From: Labilibaculum manganireducens
GTDB lineage: Bacteria > Bacteroidota > Bacteroidia > Bacteroidales > Marinifilaceae
Length of the DNA: 59,320 bases
Assembly (NCBI RefSeq): GCF_002843385.1
Contig: NZ_MVDE01000032.1
Span: 1 to 59,320, forward strand
Direction of reading: 5' to 3'
Of this stretch, positions 14,813 through 23,913 are shown one piece after another; position 1 is the stretch's first letter; each line of letters begins with the position of its first letter. Made by a program: the position numbers and the translations under genes. Below the pieces are notes generated by a model. It saw nothing but the letters and a program-made list of their open reading frames with translations. It was not told the DNA's origin and searched no databases.

Positions 14813-17800
14813 TTAATCCAAACTTACCTTTGATTCTTTCACCTTGGGCTCAACATCTCTGGGCGAAATTTTTTCGCCTTCCCATATGCCTTTTGTTATT
14901 CTTCTGATATCATTCAGAATTAAAATTAATACCGGGAAGAACAACAGAAGAAACAAGGTGCCGAGTAATACTCCGTATGCCAGGGCAATTGCCATTGGTA
15001 TTAGGAACTGAGCCTGAAATGAATTTTCCAGAATCAAGGGATACAAGCCAACCGAGGTTGTAATTGTTGTTAAAATAATCGCTCTGAATCTGGCTTTACC
15101 TGCTGCTTTAACAGCGGGCTCAGGTTCCATTCCCTCTTCAATCAGCGAGTTGTACTTGGACAGGAAGACCACAGCATCGTTTATAATTACCCCCGAAAGA
15201 GCAACCATTCCCCAAACACTTAACATGGAAACAGGATATCCTTCAATTCCGTGTCCCCAGGCAGAACCAAGCCAGCCCAATGGAATCATCAGCAATATGA
15301 TTATTCCTTGTGTAAAGCTTCGGAAATGAACCATCACAATAAAAACGATCAGCATGAAAGCGATGCTAAAATAGATTTTCAACTCGTGAATATCTTCGGC
15401 AGAACGTTTTTGCTGTCCCTGATACTCAGGACGAACGCTTGGAAATTTCGCTTCCAAATCGGGTAAAATTGTAGTTTCTATGTAATCCAGAATAGGTGGT
15501 ACCGGTTCACTCGGATCTATTAATTCTGCATCAACACGAATCTCACGTGCACCATTGTAACGCTGTATGCTAACAGGGCCGCGTAAAATTTCATAATCGA
15601 TTAATTCCGACAATGGAAATTCTCCTTTTGGCGTACGAATTCTCATGTCTTCCATTTGTCCGATAAAAACCCGGTCGGTTTTCGGATACCGAACCCAAAC
15701 CTTAATCTCATCTTTTCCTTCCTGCAGGCGCTGTGCTTGTCCTCCGAAAAAGCCTTGCCGGATCTGCGATGTTATGGAACTTAAATTCATCCCCAGATAA
15801 TAGGCTTTTGGTTTTAATTTAAGTCTTACCTCACGGCTTCCCAATGGGTTATTGTCGTTGATATTGTAAAGAGAAGACATTTTGCGTAACTCCCCTTGAA
15901 AATAATCGTTGGCCTGATTGAGCTGTTCCAAATCGTTTCCCAGCAAACTAATGGAAACAGGAGCTCCCCAACGGTTGCTGGCTCCAATGGTAAATTTCTC
16001 AAGATCGGAAACATCTCCCAATTTCTTCTTTACTCTGTCCGATATATCAAAACTTGAAACCGGTGCACCTTCCATATCACGCAAAGTAACAGACAGGTTT
16101 CCTGCATGCGGACCAGACTCCTGTCCTCCAAATGCATTACCCGATGAAAGTCTTGTATATTTGATGAAATTCGCTGTATCCTGAAATTCGTTCATCAATT
16201 CATCATTCACCTCCCAAACTGATTTTTCGAACTGCTTTAATCTGGCTATGGTGATTTCCTTATTGCTTCCAGGCTTGTAAGCTATGTTCACAGCAAAGGT
16301 GTCGAAAGCTACATTTGGGAAAAAGGTACTTTGAATGAATCCACCACTAAATAAGCCCATAGTAATAAATAATAGAGCTACAGGAATAAAAACAACAAAC
16401 CATCTCCAACGAACGATACGATCCAGAGTCCCTGCATAAACGCGGTCTCTGACAAAAAGAATTCCCTTTTCAACTTTTCCTCTAAAACGGTTAAAAAAGT
16501 TATCCTTCCGGTTTCTATGCAATACTTTTTCGTTTCCAATATGTCCTGGCAATACAAAAAGACTTTCGAAAAGCGACAGACTTAAACATGCCACCACTAC
16601 AAATGCCATTTCGTACATAAATTCCATATTCCCGGTAACCAGCAAGAGTGGTGAGAAAGCCACCATGGTTGTAGTTACCGAAGTAAGCACTGCAGGAACA
16701 ACCTCCATTGTACCATCTATTGCCGCTCTTCGGGGACTTTTACCACTTTCAAAATGAGAATAAATATTCTCCCCGATCACAATGCCGTCATCCACCAGAA
16801 TACCAATTATTAATATCATCCCAAAAAGAGAAATCATATTAATGGTAACCCCCATTAAGTTGGCAACAATAAACATCCCTAAAAAGGACGCTGGAATTCC
16901 CCACGCAACCCATATAGACAATCGGAAACTCAGAAAAAGTGCTAATGAAATAATCACCAGCAACAAACCATACCCGCCATTTTTAAACAGAAGATTCAAT
17001 CTTGACTGAAGCAGACTAATGAAATCGAAACTGATTTCCAGTCGGGCATCATCATATTTTTCATTAAACTCTTTGGCGTATTTGTTACAGTATACCGATA
17101 TGTCGTCCAAATCTTCATTATTCAGCTTGTTCACCTGAATTGAGATCGCCGGATTTTTATTAACATAGGTTGAATTCGGAACATCCTGAAACTGAAAATG
17201 GGTATTCGCTACATCACGAATCCGGATGTAGCTTCCGTCTGGATTTGCTTTTAAAATAATTTCGCCGATTTGATCCGGATCGACAGATCGGTTGCGCGAA
17301 CGAATTAGAATTTCCTCTACCTCATTCTTAATTGTTCCTCCCGAAATATCGATATTATTATTGGCGATTGCTGCAGAGATCTCACTAAATGTTAGATTGT
17401 ATCTTCGCAAATCATCTTCCTTCACCTCTACTGATAATTCCAGATTTGGAAAACCCGACAGAGATATTTGCGACATGACTTTCGAACGCATTAAATCGTC
17501 GTAAATCAGATCGGCATATTTTTTCAGGCTGATTAAATCGATATCTCCTGTAACCACCATGCGCACAGCAGGTGATGTAGCTCTCTGCTTTGCAATAACG
17601 GCTTTTTCGGCTCCCGATGGAAAGGTGGGAATTCCATCCACCGAATTTTTTACATCAGCTAATGTTTCATCCAAATCATAATCGCCGGTTGTGGTAATGG
17701 TTAATCGGGAAAAGCCCTCTGATGATACGGAATTCATTTCTTTGATTCCAACAATTCCCCGAACAGCATCCTCAATCCGCGAGGTTATGCCTTCTTCAAC

Positions 17801-17977
17801 TTCCTTTGGTGAAGCGCCCGGAAACACCATAGAAACAGTGATGGTTTTAGACTCGGTTTCCGGAAAAAATGATTTCTTCATAAAGATCAAAGAAACAAAT
17901 CCTGCAATAACAAGCACCGCAATAATCATTTTCCCGTAAAACGGATATCTTACAAATTGTGATATTATATTTCTCAT
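14813..17977 (-). CDS. RND-family efflux pump, inner-membrane permease
   Basis: 1054 residues, the normal length of AcrB-like RND pumps, with twelve expected membrane helices in two halves and two large periplasmic loops. The helix-4 proton-relay segment GILVDDGIVIGENI has the acidic pair; the equivalent in the second half is GVIINDAVVFLSKYN. The N-terminus RYPFYGKMIIAVLVIAGFVSL and early SVVFPGA-like SMVFPGASPKEVEEGI are standard. The pump exports hydrophobic or amphiphilic compounds, or possibly metals, but the metal-pump motifs are not seen. Its operon partners are the adaptor (6 bp upstream) and TolC protein. Confidence 0.93.
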   Translation of the reverse strand: MRNIISQFVRYPFYGKMIIAVLVIAGFVSLIFMKKSFFPETESKTITVSMVFPGASPKEVEEGITSRIEDAVRGIVGIKEMNSVSSEGFSRLTITTTGDYDLDETLADVKNSVDGIPTFPSGAEKAVIAKQRATSPAVRMVVTGDIDLISLKKYADLIYDDLMRSKVMSQISLSGFPNLELSVEVKEDDLRRYNLTFSEISAAIANNNIDISGGTIKNEVEEILIRSRNRSVDPDQIGEIILKANPDGSYIRIRDVANTHFQFQDVPNSTYVNKNPAISIQVNKLNNEDLDDISVYCNKYAKEFNEKYDDARLEISFDFISLLQSRLNLLFKNGGYGLLLVIISLALFLSFRLSIWVAWGIPASFLGMFIVANLMGVTINMISLFGMILIIGILVDDGIVIGENIYSHFESGKSPRRAAIDGTMEVVPAVLTSVTTTMVAFSPLLLVTGNMEFMYEMAFVVVACLSLSLFESLFVLPGHIGNEKVLHRNRKDNFFNRFRGKVEKGILFVRDRVYAGTLDRIVRWRWFVVFIPVALLFITMGLFSGGFIQSTFFPNVAFDTFAVNIAYKPGSNKEITIARLKQFEKSVWEVNDELMNEFQDTANFIKYTRLSSGNAFGGQESGPHAGNLSVTLRDMEGAPVSSFDISDRVKKKLGDVSDLEKFTIGASNRWGAPVSISLLGNDLEQLNQANDYFQGELRKMSSLYNINDNNPLGSREVRLKLKPKAYYLGMNLSSITSQIRQGFFGGQAQRLQEGKDEIKVWVRYPKTDRVFIGQMEDMRIRTPKGEFPLSELIDYEILRGPVSIQRYNGAREIRVDAELIDPSEPVPPILDYIETTILPDLEAKFPSVRPEYQGQQKRSAEDIHELKIYFSIAFMLIVFIVMVHFRSFTQGIIILLMIPLGWLGSAWGHGIEGYPVSMLSVWGMVALSGVIINDAVVFLSKYNSLIEEGMEPEPAVKAAGKARFRAIILTTITTSVGLYPLILENSFQAQFLIPMAIALAYGVLLGTLFLLLFFPVLILILNDIRRITKGIWEGEKISPRDVEPKVKESKVSLD

Positions 17978-17983
17978 TATACG

Positions 17984-19105
17984 CTATTTCTTGATTTGTA
18001 CCTGCATGTTTTCAGTTGCTTTAACGGGAGGTTCCACAACCAACATCTCCCCCTCTTTCAAACCATTAAAAACCAAGGTGTTCTCATTTCGTTTGATCAC
18101 CTTAATTTCCTTTTCTTTTAAGATACCGCCTTCAACAACAAACACTTTGTTAGAACTAAAAACTGCGTTTCTGGGAATTTCCATCGCATTGGCAATCTTT
18201 TTTCCATTAAAACGAGCCGTTAAAAACTGTCCCTGATACAATTCATTCCCATTGGTTTTCTCCAACTTTATAAAAACCGAAATGGACTGAGTTCCCTCGT
18301 CAACAAAATCAGATTTCCTCACCAATTTTCCGGTAAAAATAACCTCTCCATCCGAATCCAGAATATCTACCTTTTCATTTAAACTCAACCAGGAAATTTC
18401 TTTCGATTCAATAGGAACCTGAAGTTCCAGATTATTCGATTCAATAATACCGGCCAGCTTAGTGCCCATTCCGGCAACCGATCCAATCTGTGTATTTACC
18501 TCGGCATAAGAACCATCAAAGGGTGCATATATTTTTCTTTTATCAAACTTAACTTCAGCACTTTTAATGGCATAATAATCGCCTAAAATATTTCTGCTTG
18601 CCATAAATACCTTTTCCTGATCGGATTTTACTTTTGGCAATTCAGGAATGCTTTCCTCCAAATTGATCGCATTGAAAAAATTCATCCACGCCTCAAAATT
18701 ATCCGCATAATCAACTTTAATATCAGGCAAATTCTCAGCCAGTTTATTCAGGAAACGACTTTTAAGAGCACGTAAATCCATTTTTGCATCTTCCTCGTAA
18801 ATACGAATGAGCAATTGGCCTTTTTTAAACTTCTGTCCCACTTTTAAAGGAACACCTGCCTCAACAATTCTGCCCGCAACTTCCGAACTTAAATTCACTT
18901 CCAGATTAGAAGCCAATCGTCCTTTCTCAACTATAGGAGAAGATATTTCATTGTACTTTACAGCCTCAACTTTAACAAGTGGCAGCTTTTTTTTATCTAA
19001 ATTCTTTTTAGGGGATTCTTTTAAACTGCTTAAGCCTTTCATAGCGGCAAAAGAAATTGCCAATGTTGCAATTACCAGTAAAACGATGGTTATTTTCCGA
19101 TTCAT
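17984..19105 (-). CDS. RND periplasmic adaptor (membrane-fusion protein)
   Basis: 373 residues, with one N-terminal hydrophobic segment (ITIVLLVIATLAISFAAM) that anchors or exports it. The lipoyl/beta-barrel scaffold is visible in VNLSSEVAGRIVEAGVPLKVGQKFKKGQ and in KIYAPFDGSYAEVNTQIGSVAGMG, and the C-terminal barrel in MEIPRNAVFSSNKVFVV. It bridges the RND pump and the TolC channel. It is the first gene of the three-gene operon; no regulator gene adjoins, so control is unclear. Confidence 0.9.
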   Translation of the reverse strand: MNRKITIVLLVIATLAISFAAMKGLSSLKESPKKNLDKKKLPLVKVEAVKYNEISSPIVEKGRLASNLEVNLSSEVAGRIVEAGVPLKVGQKFKKGQLLIRIYEEDAKMDLRALKSRFLNKLAENLPDIKVDYADNFEAWMNFFNAINLEESIPELPKVKSDQEKVFMASRNILGDYYAIKSAEVKFDKRKIYAPFDGSYAEVNTQIGSVAGMGTKLAGIIESNNLELQVPIESKEISWLSLNEKVDILDSDGEVIFTGKLVRKSDFVDEGTQSISVFIKLEKTNGNELYQGQFLTARFNGKKIANAMEIPRNAVFSSNKVFVVEGGILKEKEIKVIKRNENTLVFNGLKEGEMLVVEPPVKATENMQVQIKK

Positions 19106-19366
19106 TTATAAAATTTATTTGGAGTTTCTTAACAAGAATATTTACGATCAGTAATTTTTATTTATAATGCATAAAGATAGGTATTTATGAGATAATCTTA
19201 ACCGATTTTAAAATTTTCATAAGGATTTCGACAAACCTCCCGATTTAAACTTTCAGTGAAACATATAGCGGGTTTTATTCGTTTCTATTTGAACATTCGG
19301 TTTTCAAAAACCAGTAAATTCAAAAAAAATTCCGATTTTTGACCACCAATTTTATTTGAACACAAA

Positions 19367-19639
19367 ATGGAAAAAGAAAAATACGCAAAACTTAGATATC
19401 AACTCATGGAGTCCTTAACCTGGCCTTCATTATACATGTTTAAATTTATCATTCCCAATTCAGATGAAAAAGTAAAGGCTGTTAAGGAACTTTTCCCACC
19501 TGAAACTGAATTTTCGTTTAAAACTTCCAAAGACTTAAAATTCATAGGAATTACTGTGAAAAAAGAGATGGAATCAGCTGATGATGTAATCGATATTTAC
19601 ATGAAAGCACAGCACATCGAAGGGATAGTGATACTTTAA
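19367..19639 (+). CDS. DUF493 (YbeD-like) protein
   Basis: 90 residues, the usual size for DUF493. The sequence WPSLYMFKFIIPNSDEKVKAVKELFP and the closing strand IEGIVIL fit the ferredoxin-like ACT-type fold of this family. The cytoplasmic function is not settled; ACT-like folds often bind small molecules. It is divergent from the efflux operon (262 bp gap) and separated by 177 bp from the GalM gene. Confidence 0.75.
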   Translation: MEKEKYAKLRYQLMESLTWPSLYMFKFIIPNSDEKVKAVKELFPPETEFSFKTSKDLKFIGITVKKEMESADDVIDIYMKAQHIEGIVIL

Positions 19640-19816
19640 CAAAAGCAACTGTTTACATCCTCATTAAAAAACTGATTATGCTAAAGAGTTGATTTAACTC
19701 TCCATTCCTCTGATTGCCTTTACGTTAATTAATTTGTGAAAAATCCCCTTTCTAAAATGAAAAGTGGATATTTTGTTTTACTTTCGGGCTTCTGAATAAA
19801 ACTAACAACTTTTTAA

Positions 19817-20827
19817 ATGATAGATGTAATTGATTTTGGATTGACTCGTGATGGAGAAAATGTACAACTATACACCCTCCGAAATAAAAATGGCCTGACA
19901 GCAAAAATCACCAATTATGGTGGTATTCTTACCTCATTTACCCTTCCTTTGCCCAATGAGGAGAGAGAAATTGTACTGGGTTTTGATTCGCTTGAAGAGT
20001 ATACAAATGAGGAATACCTTAAAAACTATCCGTATTTTGGTGCTTTAATTGGTCGGTTTGGAAATCGAATTAACAAAGGATTAGTTACGCTTGATGAAAA
20101 AGAAATCCAACTTCCCTGCAACCATGGAATACATCACTTGCATGGTGGAAACATTGGCTTTGACCGAAAAGTATGGAAAGCCGAAATCGGTAACAATACT
20201 GATTTAAAATTAACTTACCTGAGTCCCGACGGAGAAGAAAATTTTCCCGGCAATTTAAATACTGAGGTAATTTATAAGTTGACTGATGATAACGAATTGC
20301 AGATTCATTACAAAGCTGTAACGGATAAAACAACTCCGGTTAATCTAACTCAACACGCCTATTTTAACTTATCAGACAATTTTGAGAGTATCTTAGACCA
20401 TCAACTTCAGATTGATACTGAGTTTATTTTAGAAACAGACGATCTGTTGATTCCAAGCGGCAAAATATACAACATCAAGAATACTCTTTTCGACTTTAGA
20501 GCTAAAAAGCAAATAGACCGGGACATAGAAGATATTGAGAACTACGACGACTGTTTTGCTTTTGGCAAATCGACCGAAACGCCAAGAAAAGTAGCTGAAC
20601 TTTCTGATAAAAATGGTGAAGTGACAATGGAAGTTGCAACTACATTCCCTGGTTTACAGGTTTACACAGGTAAATACATCGAAGCAGGAAAATTCGGTTC
20701 TTTCTCAGGTGTGGCTTTGGAAGCTCAGGGATATCCTGATGCTCCCAATCATGCAAACTTTCAACAGGGGTGGTTACAACCCGGCGAAGTGTACCAGCAT
20801 CAGACAAACTACAAACTTATTTTCTAA
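19817..20827 (+). CDS. galM: Aldose 1-epimerase (galactose mutarotase)
   Basis: 336 residues. It has the mutarotase landmarks: NYGGILTSFTLP, GALIGRFGNRINKG, the histidine region CNHGIHHLHGGNIGFD, NLTQHAYFNL with the second catalytic His, and FPGLQVYTGKYI near the end with a C-terminal Glu region (GVALEAQGYPDAPNH). It interconverts alpha and beta anomers of hexoses in the cytoplasm. No signal peptide. A terminator follows directly, so it is likely monocistronic. Confidence 0.92.
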   Translation: MIDVIDFGLTRDGENVQLYTLRNKNGLTAKITNYGGILTSFTLPLPNEEREIVLGFDSLEEYTNEEYLKNYPYFGALIGRFGNRINKGLVTLDEKEIQLPCNHGIHHLHGGNIGFDRKVWKAEIGNNTDLKLTYLSPDGEENFPGNLNTEVIYKLTDDNELQIHYKAVTDKTTPVNLTQHAYFNLSDNFESILDHQLQIDTEFILETDDLLIPSGKIYNIKNTLFDFRAKKQIDRDIEDIENYDDCFAFGKSTETPRKVAELSDKNGEVTMEVATTFPGLQVYTGKYIEAGKFGSFSGVALEAQGYPDAPNHANFQQGWLQPGEVYQHQTNYKLIF

Positions 20828-20838
20828 AAAAATAGATA

Positions 20839-20870
20839 AGAGGCTGTTTCGAAAAGATTCAGCCTTTTTT
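20839..20870 (+). terminator. Intrinsic terminator after galM
   Basis: GGCTG (20842-20846) and CAGCC (20860-20864) form a short stem, with further A-T pairs possible, followed by a run of six T. It lies 12 bp after the galM stop codon. Confidence 0.7.
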
Positions 20871-21008
20871 ATTGACTGTGTCTCCTCCTGAAATAATCGC
20901 GTTACACTAAAAACAAACTATCTGCCATTACAATTTTATTATCTGAAAGAAAAAACCAATCTTGCAGGCTCAGATTTCAAAACTTATTTTAATAAGATTG
21001 TCACGACT

Positions 21009-21293
21009 ATGCTAACAGACATCATCATTGTTTTATCCATAATGATTTTAGGAATCGGAATTGGTCTCCTCATTGGCAACAGACCAAAGATCATTAAAAT
21101 TACAGGCGTTTTAACTTCCTTTTCAATCTTCCTTTTACTTTTTCTTTTGGGGATAGGTGTTGGAACCAATAAACAAATACTAAACAATCTTGATTCTATT
21201 GGAATACAAGCTTTGGTCCTTACAATCGGAGCTGTTTTAGGTTCTTTACTTTGTGCCTATTTTACCTATATCCTATTTTTCAAAAAGAAATAG
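21009..21293 (+). CDS. LysO-type exporter, N-terminal half
   Basis: 94 residues with three hydrophobic helices: IIIVLSIMILGIGIGLLIG, a second ending LLFLLGIGVGTN, and a third ending AYFTYILFF. This corresponds to the first part of the DUF340/LysO exporter, which is one 299-residue protein (YbjE) in E. coli and exports lysine. Here and in other Bacteroidota the exporter is split: the next gene supplies the remaining about 200 residues. The lengths add up to about one full protein (94 plus 201), which supports a two-subunit transporter rather than a broken gene. Confidence 0.8.
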   Translation: MLTDIIIVLSIMILGIGIGLLIGNRPKIIKITGVLTSFSIFLLLFLLGIGVGTNKQILNNLDSIGIQALVLTIGAVLGSLLCAYFTYILFFKKK

Positions 21294-21352
21294 ATGATTA
21301 TCTCAGCATGGTAAGTTCTCCCGAAACAAGTTCGGGACAGGCTATGTGGCAA
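21292..21352 (+). repeat. Inverted repeat, left copy, before the second lysO gene
   Basis: This segment runs AGATGATTAT, six extra bases, then ATGGTAAGTTCTCCCGAA through to GGCTATGTGGCAA. It recurs in inverse orientation at 21995-22049 with one mismatch in 45 bases and a six-base indel. Its core TCCCGAA/TTCGGGA is itself a palindrome. Confidence 0.85.
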
Positions 21353-21372
21353 TAAAAAACAAATTTAGACAC

Positions 21373-21978
21373 ATGAAAGGCAGTTTAATAATTCTTGGCT
21401 TCTTTATTCTGGGCTTAATCCTTGGACTAACACGCTTTTTACCTTCCTCCCTTTTAGAAGGAGATTTCAGTATATATGCTCTTTATTTACTGATGTTTTT
21501 AGTGGGTGTGGGCATTGGAACCGATCGCGGTTCGTGGAAAGTAATTCGTGAGGTGAACATCAAGATTATTTTGGTTCCTCTATCAGTCATTACAGGATCT
21601 CTTCTTGGAGTTTCTGCTGTTTCCGTTTTGCTTTCGAATATTAGTATTGGTGAAGCAATGGCTGTGGGAGCCGGATTTGGCTACTATAGTTTATCAAGCG
21701 TTATTATTACAGAATTCCATAGCGATACGCTGGGTGTTATTGCTCTTCTTTCAAACATCATCAGGGAAATACTGACTCTTTTAGCAACTCCTTTATTTGT
21801 AAAATACTTTGGAAAATTAGCCGGGATTGCATCTGGCGGCGCAACTGCAATGGATACAACCCTGCCGATTATTGTACGCTATTCAGGAAAAGAATATGCT
21901 GTCATAGCCGTTTTTAGTGGAATAGTACTTACCATATTAGTCCCCGTAATTATTCCAATCATACTTAAATTCATATGA
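21373..21978 (+). CDS. lysO: LysO-type exporter, C-terminal part
   Basis: 201 residues from the ATG at 21373 (an in-frame GTG at 21346 lies inside the inverted repeat and is less likely). About six helices; typical segments are LMFLVGVGIGTDRGSW, the conserved AVGAGFGYYSLSSVIIT, LSNIIREILTLLATP and GGATAMDTTLPII, all landmarks of DUF340/LysO lysine exporters. It partners with the 94-residue protein upstream. A pair of inverted repeats flanks this gene alone, so the segment could have been inverted or moved. Confidence 0.85.
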   Translation: MKGSLIILGFFILGLILGLTRFLPSSLLEGDFSIYALYLLMFLVGVGIGTDRGSWKVIREVNIKIILVPLSVITGSLLGVSAVSVLLSNISIGEAMAVGAGFGYYSLSSVIITEFHSDTLGVIALLSNIIREILTLLATPLFVKYFGKLAGIASGGATAMDTTLPIIVRYSGKEYAVIAVFSGIVLTILVPVIIPIILKFI

Positions 21979-21994
21979 TTATAATTTTAAACTT

Positions 21995-22049
21995 TTGCCA
22001 TATAGCCTGTCCCGAACTTGTTTCGGGAGAACTTACCATATAATCATCT
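21995..22049 (-). repeat. Inverted repeat, right copy, after the second lysO gene
   Basis: Inverse copy of 21292-21352, starting 17 bp after the lysO stop codon. As a palindromic unit it may also act as a terminator, but no T-run follows. Confidence 0.85.
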
Positions 22050-22483
22050 CCCTGTGTGTAGAAAGCTTTATACATGGACGTTTCATATAATTTCTTTTCG
22101 GCTTTAAAAAAGAACTTAATGCAGTTTAAACTCATTTTAAAAATAATACACCAATAAACTAATTTGTTTTTTATAAATTTACTCCGAATCAACAAGCTTA
22201 TCATGTTTTGTTTTAACGAATTTATACTTCTTTACAATTGTTCGTACAAAGGTTTGTTCGAATGTTGGATTTGTTAAATCTCCCCAATACCTCTTTTCAC
22301 AACTTATTTTGTTCTGTGCATTCTAACTGATAATGTCCTTTAGTGAGATTCTTGTATCCCGAAGGCATAATTTAATAGTTTCCTCATTGAACAAATAAAT
22401 TACATCCTGTTTAAATTTACCAATTCGTTCAGGTAATTAAACAAATACGCAATAATTATATATTAATTAACCAAATACCCATA
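22050..22483. other. Intergenic region upstream of the aminopeptidase gene
   Basis: 434 bp, AT-rich. I see no gene, repeat or strong hairpin; it should contain the promoter of the pepP-S37 pair, but no exact -7 box was found by eye. Confidence 0.5.
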
Positions 22484-23869
22484 ATGATGTTCTCAAAAGA
22501 AACCTATATCAACAGAAGAAACAAACTTAAATCTGACGTAAAATCAGGAATCCTGCTTTTTCTTGGCAACGACGAAAGTGGAATGAACTATGCTGACAAT
22601 ACTTATCATTACCGTCAGGACAGTACCTTTCTATATTTCTTTGGTTCCGATTATGCCGGCCTAAATGCAATTATAGATATCGATGAAAATCGTGAAATTA
22701 TTTTCGGCGATGAATTAACCATTGATGATATTGTTTGGATGGGTACCCAGCCTACCATAAAAGAGAAAAGCGAAGCTGTTGGAATTAAAGAGACAGCTCC
22801 CCAGTCAGAATTAAAAACATATCTTGAAAAAGCTTTGACAAAAGGACAAAGAGTACATCACCTGCCCTCTTACCGTCCTGAACATCAAATTAAATTACAG
22901 TCCTTATTGAATGTTCATCCCAATATTTCAGTAAAAAATGCATCTTCTGAATTCATTCAGGCGGTTGTAAATCAAAGAAATTACAAATCAGCCGAAGAAA
23001 TCATTCAAATTGAAGAGGCTGTTAACATTACAGCAGAAATGCATCTCGCAGCCATGCGTATGGCTCGCCCGGGCATGAAAGAATATGAAATTGCTGCCAA
23101 AGTTCAGGAAATAGCAATCAGCATGGGTGGACAACCATCTTTCCCAACAATTGCAACTATAAACGGACAAACACTTCACAACCATTATCATGGCAATACA
23201 TTAAAAAGCGGCGATATGGTATTGCTTGACTGTGGTGCTGAAAATGGAATGCATTACTCGGGTGATATGTCGAGTACATTTCCTGTAGCTAAAACATTTA
23301 CAACCCGCCAAAAAGAAATTTATGAGATTGCTTTGAATGCTCACAATGCTGCCATTGCAAAATTGCAACCCGGTACTAAATTTAAAGATGTTCATCTTAC
23401 TGCATGCCGAACTGTTGCCGAAGGAATGAAGCAAATGGGTTTTATGAAAGGAAATGTTGAAGATGCTGTTCAACAAGGAGCGCACGCCTTATTCTTTCAA
23501 TGCGGTACAGGTCATATGATGGGAATGGATGTTCATGATATGGAAAATTTAGGCGAGGTTTGTGTTGGTTACAACGGCGAGGCAAAAAGCACTCTGTTTG
23601 GACTAAAATCATTGCGCCTGGGAAGAGAACTTGAACCGGGATTTGTATTAACCATTGAGCCGGGAATCTATTTTATTCCTGAATTAATAGACATGTGGAA
23701 AACTGAAAAACGATTCGAAGAATTCATTAATTACGATAAAGTGGAACAATACAAAGACTTTGGAGGCATTAGGAATGAAGAAGATTTCTTAATTACTCCT
23801 GATGGTGCCCGTTTGTTAGGAAAACCTATTCCTAAAAGCATTGCTGATGTAGAAAGAGAAAGAATCTAA
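22484..23869 (+). CDS. pepP: Xaa-Pro aminopeptidase (PepP-type, M24B)
   Basis: 461 residues: N-terminal creatinase-like domain, then the pita-bread M24 domain. The five metal ligands are in place: two Asp in LLDCGAENGMHYSGDMSSTFPV, His in TGHMMGMDVHDM, Glu in LTIEPGIYFIP and Glu in FGGIRNEEDFLIT. It cleaves the N-terminal residue from peptides with proline in position 2, in the cytoplasm, with a dinuclear metal centre. The S37 proline-specific peptidase gene follows 44 bp later, which suggests a shared role in using proline-rich peptides. Confidence 0.93.
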   Translation: MMFSKETYINRRNKLKSDVKSGILLFLGNDESGMNYADNTYHYRQDSTFLYFFGSDYAGLNAIIDIDENREIIFGDELTIDDIVWMGTQPTIKEKSEAVGIKETAPQSELKTYLEKALTKGQRVHHLPSYRPEHQIKLQSLLNVHPNISVKNASSEFIQAVVNQRNYKSAEEIIQIEEAVNITAEMHLAAMRMARPGMKEYEIAAKVQEIAISMGGQPSFPTIATINGQTLHNHYHGNTLKSGDMVLLDCGAENGMHYSGDMSSTFPVAKTFTTRQKEIYEIALNAHNAAIAKLQPGTKFKDVHLTACRTVAEGMKQMGFMKGNVEDAVQQGAHALFFQCGTGHMMGMDVHDMENLGEVCVGYNGEAKSTLFGLKSLRLGRELEPGFVLTIEPGIYFIPELIDMWKTEKRFEEFINYDKVEQYKDFGGIRNEEDFLITPDGARLLGKPIPKSIADVERERI

Positions 23870-23913
23870 AAATTATCATTAACACGCCCTATATTTTCTA
23901 AAATTACTAATCA

